This document shows, piece after piece, positions 45,711-57,533 of a stretch of 64,000 nucleotides of DNA. The DNA is from Obelidium mucronatum. Taxonomy: Eukaryota > Chytridiomycota > Chytridiomycetes > Chytridiales > Chytriomycetaceae. Location: contig JAIVFH010000032.1 of assembly GCA_025765595.1 (NCBI GenBank), positions 268,311 to 332,310 on the forward strand. Reading direction: 5' to 3'. The translations under genes and the position numbers were made by a program. The stretch's first letter is position 1. Every line of letters begins with the position of its first letter. The notes beneath the pieces are model-generated. The model had not been told where the DNA came from. It worked only from the letters and a program-made list of their open reading frames with translations, and made no database searches.

Positions 45711-46045
45711 GCAGAAAGATTGGCTTCAACTTGAAACTTGAAGCCACGCCTTGAGTGGAATGATTCTGAAGACGGGGAAACGGCTTTGACTCTTGATACA
45801 TTAAGAATGATGGATACAATCATGGAGACGTACGCATGGCAAAATGTAATTTTTCATGCGAATGTTGCAAGGAAGGCTTTTTGGTTTGATTTTTGGTTTT
45901 GCAGATATTCTTTTTTTTTTTTTGCGCTCGCGAGTCAAGTGGGATTCTATACTCGTCCTCTTTTTTTGTATCTGATGACTCTAGTCATAAAGTAAAATTC
46001 GATTCAGGGAATCGTTCGCACTTCATTGTTTTAGAAAGAAAAACA

Positions 46046-46913
46046 ATGGAGCTCGGCCTGTCTACAAACGACTTGTTCTCTATTTACATCAGTTCTGCAG
46101 GAGTGCTCACTTCCTTTCTGGTTCTAACCTTTACGTTCCTTTTCATTGTGCTTCATGAGCTGCCTCTCGGCTGGGAAGTCGCTCTCCTTCGAAAACGTCT
46201 TTACACTGATAAACGTTTTGATTCTCTCCGGAAATGTTTGCTGCCTCGGCTACAACTTTTGCTATCTCTCCAGGACTTTCGTTCGCTGGGTCGACATCCA
46301 ACGTTGCGCCGTTTCAATCTTTGCATCGTTTTTCTATGCCGCAATTGAATTCCTGTACGTGAGATATGCCTGGGCGCGCAGCAACGACATTGTTCGACGC
46401 CAGTTTAAATCCTTGTTTCCAAGCATTTTGCGTTATGTTGGTGTATTTCCGTACCTATTGGCACTGCAGTTTCTGTCTTCTGTGCTCGTCATTTTTATCA
46501 ACACTCCAGGCACCTACTACGCGTTTTACATTGCCAACGGAGGAAACGGGCTCACTGTCGTTTGCTTTGATATTCTCCTGCTTTCGTCTTTTGTGTCGTT
46601 CTTGAATTCGACTCACTTGGAAAACGAAACAACAAGAGAAGATTTCAAGATTATATCTCAATGCGGAATAATAAGCACTTTGATATGCTTTCTGATGGTC
46701 GCCACGTTCGTTGGGTCTGCGATTGTTGGTATTACGTTGGAGGATGTTTTATATTCTGTAATTGGGCTGTTGATGAGTTTCGTGTTTCTCGTGTTTGCTG
46801 TAATGAAAATCTTTGTGTTTCATGTTGTGCAGAATGATCGGTCGATTCAGTCGGCGAGTTGGAGAGGAGCCGATGAGAATGGCACCAGGTGTGATGTCGC
46901 CAGCATCAACTAA
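46046..46913 (+). CDS. 7-TM protein, copy 2, with one +1 frame change
   Basis: Multi-pass membrane protein with about seven hydrophobic helices and no introns. The first helix reads LFSIYISSAGVLTSFLVLTF in frame 1. After HELPLG the frame changes by +1 at 46173-46175 (TGGGAAG), and the rest continues from NVLILSGNVCCLGYN through YAWARSNDIVRRQFKS, NGLTVVCFDILLLSSFVSFL, DFKIISQCGIISTLICFLMV to the stop at 46913. The intact copy at 47207 shows the same order and the motif WARx(N/G)DIVRRQF after helix 3. Ligand unknown; GPCR-like is a topological guess. If the indel is an assembly error the gene is intact. Confidence 0.65.
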
Positions 46914-47206
46914 ACCACGGCATCTTGTTTGAAAGAATATTTGAAGCTTGTGTAATTTTGTTAAGTAAATAGATTAAATGGAGGTATATGTTTTCCTTTT
47001 GCTAAATCTGTTTGTAAAATGAAACTGTTCTCCTTGACACAGTATTGAGAACAATCTTTTTGAAGGCAGCTTCACAGGTGAAATTGATGGGATATTCGAA
47101 CTCATGCACGCTTCAAGTGCCGACGAAGGGGTGCACTGTGAACAGAGGTAGAAATAAATATCCATTGACAATGAGAAAATTGCAACCAAATTAAGGTTTC
47201 GCGACA

Positions 47207-48139
47207 ATGAACTTTACTGTGCCCTCAATGGAGCTATACGCAATCAGTACTAGCTGTTGTTCTATTCTCTTGTCATTTTTGTTTCTTGGCTATATGATTT
47301 ACTTTGTCTGCAAACATGAACTGGTGGGCTTCTCATCATTGCCCGAAAACAAAAGCGTCTTCAACCGATTCAACGTTCTGATCCTCGTCGGAAGCATGGG
47401 ATCTATTGGCTACAATATAACATTGATATTCAATATCTTCACACAAGATCAGACGGGTCGGAGCAACAACATTGCAATCGTTAATTCAATATCCTTCATC
47501 TTGACGGAATACTCGTATGTTCAATACATCTGGGCACGCGGCGGAGACATCGTAAGGCGCCAATTTAAGAAAGTATATCGTGTCACTTCAGTTTGTATGA
47601 AAGCCGTACCCATATTGATGATTATACAATTTGGAAGCTCATTGTGTATGGTGTATTTACTGGACTTTGAGTTCCCCAAGTACTTTTATTACGCGATCCA
47701 TGGATTTGATGGGCTTCTCGTTCTTTGTTTCGATATCGCGCTCCTCGCGTCGTTTGCATCATTCCTCCAAGGAACTCACGATGACGACGTTGACGTTCGT
47801 TATGACTTTAAAATCATAAGTCAATATGGAATCATCAGCTCAACAATCTGTTTTTGTATGGTGGCTGATTTTATCGCGACTTCTCTCGTTGACGTTCATT
47901 TGGAGAGAATGCTGTTTTCGGTACTGGGGCTTTTGTCTGGGTTTATATTTTGCACTCTGGGAATCATGAAAATCCGAGTGTTTCGGGAGATGCAGAATCA
48001 AAAAAACGCGAATCCATTGGAGAGTTTTTGTGTAAAGGAGAAACTAGAAAGTACTGGGAGGGGTGCCTCGTCAACTGGACGAAAGCAAAGTGAAGTAACG
48101 AATTCTAGATGTGTGGGAGGACAGAGCACAGTTGTCTAG
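47207..48139 (+). CDS. 7-TM protein, copy 3 (intact)
   Basis: Single-exon frame of 310 residues. Seven hydrophobic segments: near residues 8-35, 55-82, 88-110, 125-150, 160-185, 195-222 and 228-250. A conserved WARGGDIVRRQFKK follows helix 3, and a polar Ser/Thr-rich C-tail (ESTGRGASSTGRKQSE) lies at the end, suited to phosphorylation. Asn-rich sites occur near the N-terminus. I recognise no named GPCR family. It is the only undamaged member of a four-copy direct array (45.3-48.7 kb). Confidence 0.75.
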   Translation: MNFTVPSMELYAISTSCCSILLSFLFLGYMIYFVCKHELVGFSSLPENKSVFNRFNVLILVGSMGSIGYNITLIFNIFTQDQTGRSNNIAIVNSISFILTEYSYVQYIWARGGDIVRRQFKKVYRVTSVCMKAVPILMIIQFGSSLCMVYLLDFEFPKYFYYAIHGFDGLLVLCFDIALLASFASFLQGTHDDDVDVRYDFKIISQYGIISSTICFCMVADFIATSLVDVHLERMLFSVLGLLSGFIFCTLGIMKIRVFREMQNQKNANPLESFCVKEKLESTGRGASSTGRKQSEVTNSRCVGGQSTVV

Positions 48140-48480
48140 GAAATAGTTAATTTATGTGAATATTACTGGTTTATATTTCTTAATTGCCTTGTTTGATGTC
48201 AAGACTTCTGGGTTTTTGGAAATCTAATCAGATGCCACGAACTCTTTCAGATATCGAATTGTAAGCAATTGGGTTCTGCGTGGCATCCGCTATAGTTTTT
48301 CTTCTCGCCATGATTTTCATGCTGATCTTTTAATAGTAAATGTGATTTTTAGCCAATGATTTTCATAGAATAACACATCATCATGAATGTAGTACTCAAC
48401 AATTTGGATTCCGATAGGGTTTTCATCAGTAGAGACACCTCTTGCAGCTCAAGTGTATATAATGTATTTGGTGCTTTGCC
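48140..48480. other. Spacer in the 7-TM array
   Basis: AT-rich, about 340 bases. No frame of note. It may hold decayed 5' parts of copy 4, but I could not align it with confidence. Confidence 0.3.
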
Positions 48481-48712
48481 ATGCCTCATTCATTGTTCTC
48501 CTGCGTATTTTTCGGTTTATCTTCTTTCGGTGATGAAGGGGGAATAAGACAGCGTAATCAAGCTATCATTAGGTTCTCGTTGAGTGTCATATTCTTTTTT
48601 TTTGGGAATTATGATGGTTCGCGTGTTTCGGTTATGGGCTGGCTTCCTGACGCCACTCAAGATTCAGTCGCCAAGGCCCAGAGACATAGTTATTGGACAT
48701 CTCGCTGAATAA
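48481..48712 (+). pseudogene. Relic 4 of the 7-TM family (3' end only)
   Basis: At 48580-48640 the sequence parallels the last helix and tail start of copy 3: a hydrophobic stretch, then gggaattatgatggttcgcg against gggaatcatgaaaatccgag. The rest is too decayed to read, and a run of T breaks the frame. Confidence 0.5.
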
Positions 48713-48739
48713 GTAAAAGCGTGAAGATACACAATACAT

Positions 48740-50701
48740 TTATATGTAAAAAACTCCTCGAACCAGAGCGCCTATCTCAGCTGCATCCATTGTACCTCCT
48801 GTCTCAGCACAAACGACATCATTTGTCATTAATCGCAATGAAACATCTGATGTAAACGGCTCGCCTTTTTCATTTGCGATACTTGGAGAGAAGGGCAAAA
48901 GCGTTAAAAGCCTGGAAGCAGAAATGTTTTATGAAGTACTCACACTTTCAGAAAGGCAATCCCAAGAATGCGTTCCTCAACCACTCCCAAAACAACTCCG
49001 CCTGCCTCCCTCACAAACAAAGTCTCCAAAAAAGCCAGCAAATCTTCCCTAACAGCCCCCCACTCGATCCCATATCGGTTACAGATCCCATGAACACATT
49101 TCAACAATTTTTCACTAAATATCCGGCTGCGAAGGCCCAATGCGTCCATGTCTACGTTTCCTTCTTTATAAAGGACTTGGTGGAAAGAATCCATGTTGAC
49201 AGAGGCAGCTCCTGTTTTGATATACTTTGTTGTTTCACTGGTGACCATGAGAGACATATGATTCCACATTCGACCAAATAGAGACAAGTATGATGGATCA
49301 GACAGCTTTGATACTGTCTTGGTGGACGGCAGAGGCCATTGAGCAGAAGGTTCTTCGTCGTCATCGTCATACACATCATCACCATCTGCACTGTCAAGTG
49401 GTCGTAACGATTTCGACTTTGATGCAGGTTTTGAAGTGGATTTCAATGATTCAGACTTTTTTTTTGAAGACTTTTTCGATACGGACAGACGTTGCTTATG
49501 AGGCTTCACATATTTGGGCACCTCTTCAAGCCATTCCAAGTTCTTCACACTGGAAGTATCGCCCGATGCAGAATGAGCATCTTCGGGTAAGGTTAGAATC
49601 GACCGTTGGGACTTTGTTTCCATGTCTGATTCTGCGTCATTCAGCCTCAGATCATCCATCGTCTCGTCCACATTCGTTTCTTTCTTTTCAGAAACGGTGT
49701 CATTGTCGGCTGCCTCTGACTTCCGCTTTTCTTCGTATTCCAACAACAAATCAGTGACGGCGCGTCCACGTCGTGATACAGGAAATCCCTCCACCATTTC
49801 TGCATCCTCTATAGAAATTGATTCAAAATTTAATGTCGGCGGTATGGGATTCGCATGCTCTTTGATTACTAGAGCATTTGGATCAATCAATACAGCTTCA
49901 GGAACACGGGTGGGTGGTAACGAAGGTGCCTTTGGCGCTTGAGACAATAAATCTTTGATATGAGATGCAATAAGTGCATCTTTGATTGGCTTTGTTAGAG
50001 TGGTATTGCGCGCTCCATCAATAGTAGTACGACTGTGTTGAGGTGTGTTTAAAACAATTATGATAGATACAACTAGCCCTTACATTGAGGTCAATGTTTC
50101 AATATCCAAAACTTCCAAAGTCTCTAAAATAGAGTCTGGCTGTCGCATGAACCCCGGATCAATGGGAATCTGTCTTTGGAGATATGTAGAAGCAGCCCAG
50201 CATTCTCTGGAGCAAAACTTTTTGAGGTGTGTTATATCAAAGACTTTCTTTTGCGTCAGAGATATTCGATATTGGCCTGGGATTTCCTGTTGTATTTGCA
50301 TTGTGAGTGCCTGTGGATAAGCTAACAACTCTACTACCTTTAGCTCCTTATCGCAGACTGGATAACCACAAAGTGATATTGCAATTCTTTCTTCGATAAC
50401 CGCCTCGTAATGCCTGGGTTCCAAGTATTTTGCCTGATTTGATGGTTTTACGCAAGTGAGCGGCAAACGTCCTCAACAGCAACACCAGATTCCGTACCAC
50501 TAGCTCCTTCAGCTTCTCTGGCCCGATTGATCCTTCAAACAAGAACTCCTGCATGATACCAAAGACCTGATCGTCCCATTCCTTCTTCTTGTACAGCGAA
50601 GTCTTTACAGCTTCCTGACGCGGTGTTGGCTCCTTGGGTGGAGTGATTGGAGACTTTGCCTTCTTTTGTTTTAGAGGTACTTTTGAAGACGACGAATTCA
50701 T
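48740..50701 (-). CDS. RTR1: RTR1/RPAP2-type RNA polymerase II CTD phosphatase
   Basis: Start MNSSSSKVPLKQKKAKSPIT at 50701. After a basic N-tail and the helix QEFLFEGSIGPEKLKEL, an in-phase intron leads to AKYLEPRHYEAVIEERIAIS, then LCGYPVCDKEL, YRISLTQKKVFDIT and KKFCSRECWAASTYLQRQ. The C-x(4)-C ... C-x(3)-C pattern is the RTR1 zinc finger. A long acidic and Ser-rich linker follows, then a C-terminal helical domain. The enzyme removes Ser5 phosphate from the Pol II CTD and aids Pol II import. The gene is divergent from UTP7 with 123 bases between. Confidence 0.9.
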
Positions 50702-50824
50702 GGTTCCTTTTTGTTGCCTGGCTCTTTTCAATTATTATGAGCTATGTCTATTATTAATATTTTTTATTTTGTTTTATTTATTTAATTTTAATTGTTTTTC
50801 TTTCTTTTTTTTCTACAACAAAAT

Positions 50825-52888
50825 ATGACAGAAAAGACAACCACACCCAATCGCAAAAAACAGAACAAGAAAGCGGCTGAGAAAACTGCAGAGCTGTTTT
50901 CGGCACAAAAGAAAACAGTCGATAAGCTGAAACAAGTCAAGTACAACAGAGTTGAAGCAACTGGAGGCGATGCGGAAAACCCTCTCGCTGCAAAGGTGCG
51001 TCTTTACTTTGGAAGAAAAGTTGTTTGATGAAGCGAGTTGCGCAGGCGATCGAAGACAAGAAGGGGCGGACAAAGTACAGACAGCAGGAGAAAAAGTACC
51101 ATGAAGTTGTTCAACGAGCAGCGCAATCGGAAGTGCTTTTGACCGAAGACGCCGGTTTTATCGAAGCTGAAGGAATGGAGAGAACATTCAAGTTTTCACA
51201 GAAACAAATCAGAGACAATGTGGATGTGAATACGCAGCAAAAGGGATTTGATCTGAATCTGAAAGAGTTTGGCCCATATTCTGTTGACTACACGCGCAAC
51301 GGAAGAAATCTGCTGATTGGAGGGCGAAAGGGACATGTTGCGACGTTCGACTGGAAGACGAAGGCCATTGGCTGTGAGCTGCATCTGAAAGAAACTGTTC
51401 GAGATGTCACGTTAGTTTTCTTCTTGAAGTGCAATACAAGGCTGTTTCTTATTTCCGAGAATCATTTAATCCAGATGGCTTCATGACCAAACGATGTTTG
51501 CAGTTGCTCAGAAGCAATACACTTATATTTACGATCGCACTGGAATGGAAATTCACTGTCTGCGGAAATTTGTAGAAATCAATCGATTAGAGTTCCTGCC
51601 TTACCATTTCTTACTTGCTGGAGTGGTGTGTATCCTTTAAATTGTTCTCAACAAAGTCTTACAACTCCAATTCAGAGCAAAAACGGATTTTTGACTTATC
51701 AAGATACTTCAACGGGGCAATTAGTCGCCCAACACCGAACAAAGTTCGGCGACTGTAACGCAATGGCCCAAAACCCCTTCAACGCGATCATCAACCTTGG
51801 ACATGCAAACGGTAACTTTTGCCCTACGCCTGTGTGAAACATACCATGCCTAACAATGGTCGTAGGCACGGTGACCATGTGGGCTCCAAACATGAATGAA
51901 CCGCTTGTGAAAATGCTGGCACACAAGGGCCCGGTCAAAGCCGTTGCGATCGATAGAGGCGGCTATTATATGGCTACCAGTGGGCTTGACGGTAAACTGA
52001 AAGTATGGGACGTGCGATCGTTTCAGCCCGTTCATGAATACTACACGCATACTCCTGCATCAGAACTATCAATTAGCCAACTGGGATTGTTGGGAGTCGG
52101 CTTTGGTCCTAATGTTGCGGTAATATATTTTTTAACCCATTGTTGTAAAACCATGAAATCGAATTTTGACCTCCTCCTAGATTTGGAAAGACGCATTCAA
52201 GGAAAAGCAAAAGGCTCCTTACCTCACACACCTTCTACCGGGATCTACTGTCAACAGTCTTCAATTTTGCCCGTACGATGATGTTCTTGCCGTTGGCCAC
52301 GCAGGCGGGATCTCCTCCATGATTGTACCTGGATCTGGAGAACCCAACTACGATGCATATGAAGCGAATCCATACCAAACCGGCGCGCAAGCGAAACGAA
52401 GAGAAGTTTTGAGTCTCTTGGACAAGATCCAACCCGAAATGATTACCCTGAACCCTGATTTCATTGGAGGTGTAGACCGGAGCTCGAACGAGTATATCCA
52501 GGAAGAAAAGCGATTAGCCTATGAGGTAGATGTCAAAATATAAAAGCAGAATGAAAATTACTTATCGCGTTTTTACTCACTCCGAAGGCAAACAACCCGA
52601 CGGAGAAGTTTGTCCCTAAAAAGCGGGCACGAGGAAAGTCTAGCGCTCAGAGCAGGTTTATTCGAAAACAGACCAATGTTGTGGATCCACTTCGGGTACA
52701 GGCTTTATTTTGAGCATGTGAAACCCTTGCTAAATACAATGTTGTGATAGGTCAAAGCTGTGGAGGAACGTCAAAAGCAAAGAGAGCAAAGAGAGCGGGA
52801 AGAGAAACGTAAGAGAAATGGCGGTGGAGATGGGGAAGAAGGGTATTCGGCTTTGGATCGGTTCAGTGCAAAGAAACCGAAATGGTGA
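50825..52888 (+). CDS. UTP7: U3 snoRNP protein UTP7 (WDR46 homolog)
   Basis: WD40 scaffold of the small-subunit processome. [20 protein letters not shown] opens a basic N-tail. Past the first intron come [116 protein letters not shown] and the C-terminal [20 protein letters not shown], all hallmarks of the family. Seven or eight introns fit in phase; the first needs the acceptor at about 51050, not the nearer one. Ends in a basic tail ([13 protein letters not shown]). No damage seen. Confidence 0.92.
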
Positions 52889-53021
52889 ATTGATTTGTAT
52901 TTCGTCTTTTCGCTGTGCTTCAAGGTTAGAATAAAAAAGTTTTTGGGCATTTACTGTTGACTGTTGAGGCAATGTTTAATTGTTTGAAAATATTCAGTTG
53001 TCATTTTAATACCTTTATTAT

Positions 53022-56000
53022 CTAAACATGAATAACCAGCAGCTGTCCTTCGTGAGAGGCAACGGCAACGATGCGATCCTGGTGACTTGCAATGTCTCCA
53101 CGGAAATTTCTTGGCAGCCAAAATCTTCGAGCACCATCCACTTGTTTATCTAACACCCAACCATCGGAATCCACAATCCAGGACTCCTTAGAGACAGATT
53201 CTATGCTGTTCCCAATAAGTTGGCCATCGGCAAAGGTTGAATCTGTCAAAAACCCTCCTTTCTTCACGGCCTCAATCTGCGCTTCAATAGCATCAACCTG
53301 AGGTTTAGTCAACATCATAGTTCTTCCATCCACTTTCACAATGGATATTGTGCTGCTTTCTCTCCGTTTGATTTCGATTCGATTCAGAGGTACCCTTGCT
53401 CCACCTGGAACCATGATCGACGTGGAATCCATCGAAATAGCTGTCATTGCCATGTGTGTCTTTTTTCCAAACCGCAAGTATTCGTAGTCGGACTCTCGAT
53501 CAACTTCAACCGATGCTACCTTATTAACAGCATCTTGGAAGCTATTACCAACGTCCAAATTGAATAGTTCTACTGTTCGAATGAGTTTCCCCGTTTCTGT
53601 ACTCCATAGTTTGATCAATCCGTCGATTCCTGCTGTGATTAAGACAAATCCATTTGATGAGATTTTCATGGCTCGGACTGGAGCTCCTTGACCGTCTGAC
53701 TCGTCCGATATGTGAGATATCGTAGGGTGGTCTGTATTTATCTCCCATACTCTCACAGTTCTATCTTTAGATCCTGTACATGAGTTGAAATTAGTTAATA
53801 GAAGAGACAACCAACCCTACACAGTGAGACGCACCGGAAACGACTTTTTTTCCATCAGCCATGAAAAAAACACATTCAACACTATCATCATGTCCTACCA
53901 GGACTTGCCAGCAACGCCCTGTGGCAATATCCCATAATCGAATTGTCTCATCTTTCGATCCAGAAATCAACCATTTACAATCCAAAGACATCGAGACTGC
54001 ATTCACCGTTTCAGTGTGACCTTCAAATGTCCGAAGACCCACGCCCGTCTTAAGATCCCACAACCGAATCGTCCCATCACTTCCACCGGTCGCAACAACA
54101 GATCCATCTGGCGCTATGCAAACACAAACGACTGGTCCCTGATGACCTTTAAATATCCACACAACATCTCCTGACATGCAATCACGTACAACAACTGAAT
54201 TCTCACTATTGTTAATGGATACAAGCTGGGTTCCATCGCGGGAAATCACCAAAGTATTTATACTAAATGTTTTTGCAGAAATAGTTTTGACGCATTCTCC
54301 AGTAAGCAGGTCCCAGGTTTTGACTGTTTGATCAATAGATCCAGAAACGATTCTTGAACCATCGGGGCTTATGGAAATGTTCCATACGTGGTCTAAATGA
54401 CCTTCCAATACCCGATAGAGACGACCTGCAATTGAGAGAAAAACAAGAAAATCACGGAAAGATGATTAACAGAATAAATGGCCAGTAAAAGATACCACTA
54501 CCTGAGTCCGCGTCAAATACTCGAACTGTCTTGTCGAAACTCGCTGAAACAATCCATTTTCCATCAATCGAAGCACAAACAGCAGTCACGACGCCTGTGT
54601 GAGAAGTCAACGTCCATGTTAAGCTCGGCCAAATCTTGTCGATGCCGCGAATAACGATGGGTGTACGACGTGATATTCCTTGCGATGAAAAAGCAGCGCG
54701 ATGTGACATTTTTGAATACTGCTTATGAAGAAGAGATGTAGAAGGCGCAAGAGGGATTGCAGTGGTATAAACGTGGAAAGATGCTTTCGAGAGCGGATAC
54801 GAAAAACAAGTCAAGAGTTTGATGGCATCACAAATCAATGCAGTTGTTTGAGCAAGAGGAACTGAAGTGGTTGGAATAAAAGGCTCAATAAACGATGGTA
54901 CTTTTAAAGAAGTATCAGAAGGTCTCGTCCCAATAGCAACGGCTGCGTTTCGCTTAAGAATTCCAACAAAGACAGAAATTCTTGTGGCAGACGGCATTTC
55001 GGTCAAAAATGTGGATAAGGAATTCAATGTCGGGAGACCCAACGATTCCAAACAACCCATCAAAGAAAGTGCCTCGATCCACTCCAACAATTTTTCGTGT
55101 ACAAAGGCTCCCACCAGATCTTGGATCGCATGAACAAATTTTCTGTCGATATTCAACTCCCGAAGTGCACTGGATACTCGCAACAGGCGTGTTCCCAAAT
55201 TCTTGCAAATGTATTGAATATGATCAGGAATCCGGTCGTTGATACACTTGTGCAAGTCAGGAATTTCTTGGTTAAGCCAAGTTGAAGGATCTTCTAGATT
55301 TAGCGGATTGGATCGTAGCTTCGTGTTGAGATGCTTGAAGAAATGTAGTAGAAGATAAACTTCAGCTTCACTTTTGTATATGCGGAATCGAGGATCATCG
55401 CATTCATCCGAAATCAGAAACTCCCCGATAAGTTCATGACTTATTTGAATTAAGTCCTTCTCAAGAAATTCCAAGAAACAGGACACCTTTAGCAGCATTC
55501 GTCGAATCGCGCCAGGAGATATGTCCATTAAACCAGCCAACGTAGACACGGAAACATGACTTTGCAGCAGCACTAAAACGCTCATGATTTGACGAAATAT
55601 CTCAATCTCTTCCTCTTGAGAATCTCTAAAGATAAACGAAAGAAGACCCAAAATCACGTCTCCAAAGTCTTTTGGAAGAGATTCAATCGCACGGACGGCT
55701 TGCTTAACTTCTTTAAAATTTGAGCCATCCATACCAATGGGCTCAAAAGCAAAGCGACTGTATAAGAACATGCCATCGGCTTTTGCAGTCAAAGTCATTG
55801 TAAGGTCGTCCAAATCTTCCTTCTCTGGAACGACATTAAGCTGTATGAAAGATTCGATAATCTCTCGATGGACCTTATTCAAATCCTTTCGTTGAAACAT
55901 TCTATTCAGCTCGATTTGTGTTGGATTCAAATAAGGCAGCATATCTTCCTTGATCTCGTCTGTTGCGGCGCTAGTAAACAGAAACTTGACATTCAAAGGC

Positions 56001-57323
56001 AGTATTTGTAGAGTCGATTTCAACTCAATAATGAAATCCCTCCGAGATGTTCTCACATTGTCCAGCCCATCAACAACAAACAGGACCATCGGCTTTTTTT
56101 CAGAAACTATTTTCGATAGAGCGAGCAACAGAGGATCCGTGAGAAGCATTTTCAACTGTTGTGGAAGCGTAGATCCTGACGCTTCCTCCAACCGCGCTTC
56201 GCCAACCTCCGTTAGGGCACTTTCAAATAAGCCCCACGAATCGGCAAGACGATAAGCCAAGTCATTAATTACCGAACAGACGCTTGCGTTGACACCAGGC
56301 CGTAAGAAAACCCATGATAGAAAGATGTTGGCGGTAGAATATCGAGAAAGATGTCGAATGGCAGCTGCTGAGGCGACTGTCTTCCCTGATCCACTCTTTC
56401 CGTGTATCCACATGACAGAAGTATTGGTATCAGATGTTTCCGTAGCCCATTTAGCAATGTCAGTCAAGAGCCATCCTCTCGTCGCCGGATGGAAGCGGGA
56501 ATACTGAAGATTAAGCTGTTCCGTTGAAGAAACGGAAGACGGCTTTAAAATGCGGGCCAAAAGCCGAAGGCCATTCAGTGGAATAACTTCTGGTATCGTT
56601 TCATTGGTTGTAGAAGGAAGGTGAAGTTTGTTTGCCGTTCCAATATTGTATAGACTTGAACGGGGACGTAAAATCGATAACCGAGGTCTCCGATGAGCGT
56701 CAGACAGAGAAGAACCTGGCCTCATGTATGGAACTTGGTCATCGGGTGTTTCTAGTTCAGATTCTTGTTTTGCTATTCGAAAACTTGGTGAGCCTGGAAT
56801 CAGCGCAGCTTTTTCTTGAATAATTTTAGCGAGAGCGTCGATTGAAGAGCGGTTTGCTTTTGACGAAGTCGATGAAGAATAGGACACAGTTCCAAGAGAG
56901 CAAGATCCTTCAACCAATCGAACCCAGCCAAAGCCTAGCTCTTCCGTAGGATTTATCAGTACTCCAACAGTAGCTTTGCCGAGAGTCAAAGCCAATTGCG
57001 CATCGCTCCGTGAAATACGGTCGCTCTCAAGGGTTGAACTGAGACAGATGGCAAACAGAGCACTCTCCTTGATGGGATCATCCAAGCCATCTTCATAAGC
57101 TTCGAATGACGTTGAAACTGCTATGTTTCGCTTCCGCAGAGAATAGACAATGTGAGCAGCCACAGCTGTGTCAGGTTTGCTAGAACAAGCATCAGCGTAC
57201 ATCGAGGCAGTTGAACCGACTTTACCAAAAAGCAAGGTATATGTCATAGCGAAGTCTAGATTCTAGGGGCAGTGTGGCTTCTAGCTTTGCGTCCTTCTTG
57301 ACGTCCACTGTTGACAAGCTCAT
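53022..57323 (-). CDS. TIR-like/NACHT/WD40 protein (fungal NLR-type STAND protein)
   Basis: Four exons. The start MSLSTVDVKKDAKLEATLPL (57323) splices in phase to give RYDIHLAF|CKPDTAVAAHIVYSLRKRNI, then ALFAICLSSTLESDRI, a TIR-like alpha/beta fold. The usual catalytic Glu context of TIR NADases is not obvious here (RSDAQLALTLGK). NACHT core: SVMWIHGKSGSGKTVASAAA (Walker A), MVLFVVDGLDNVRTSRRDF (Walker B), KFLFTSAATDE (sensor), winged-helix region, a long helical spacer, then WD40 repeats (WIVSASFDKTVRVFD, IVSGSIDQTVKTWD, VATGGSDGTIRLWD, LISGSKDETIRLWD, SKDRTVRVWE, ITAGIDGLIKLWS). Proteins of this build act as self-assembling sensors in fungal heterokaryon incompatibility and immunity. Coding appears intact. 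The 5' end could include another small exon. Confidence 0.85.
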
Positions 57324-57445
57324 AGCAACAACAACCGGAGAGATAGCCTCATCGTCTAATGGCGCATTGGTATCATCTGTGAGAGACTTTCGGTAAGAGA
57401 AACTGAATAGATGCTTCGAACAGTACTTCTCATTTGAAAGGAAAT

Positions 57446-57511
57446 ATGAATAGTTTCAAACTATTTTCAAACTCATCTATGAATAGTGTCAAACTATTTT
57501 CAAACTCATCT
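57446..57511 (+). repeat. Two tandem 33-bp units upstream of the NLR gene
   Basis: Units 57446-57478 and 57479-57511 differ at one base (tagtttcaa versus tagtgtcaa). They lie between the OPT stop and the NLR start, in the likely NLR promoter. Confidence 0.8.
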
Positions 57512-57533
57512 CTAAACTGCACCCATCCATTCT

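Noticed and set aside
50466..50540. Frameshift in RTR1 between its N-terminal helix and zinc finger
   Set aside because: A 65-base GT-AG intron joins the two frames in phase.
51001..51025. Frameshift in UTP7 after its first exon
   Set aside because: Using the acceptor near 51050 gives a normal 50-base intron in phase, so no break is needed.
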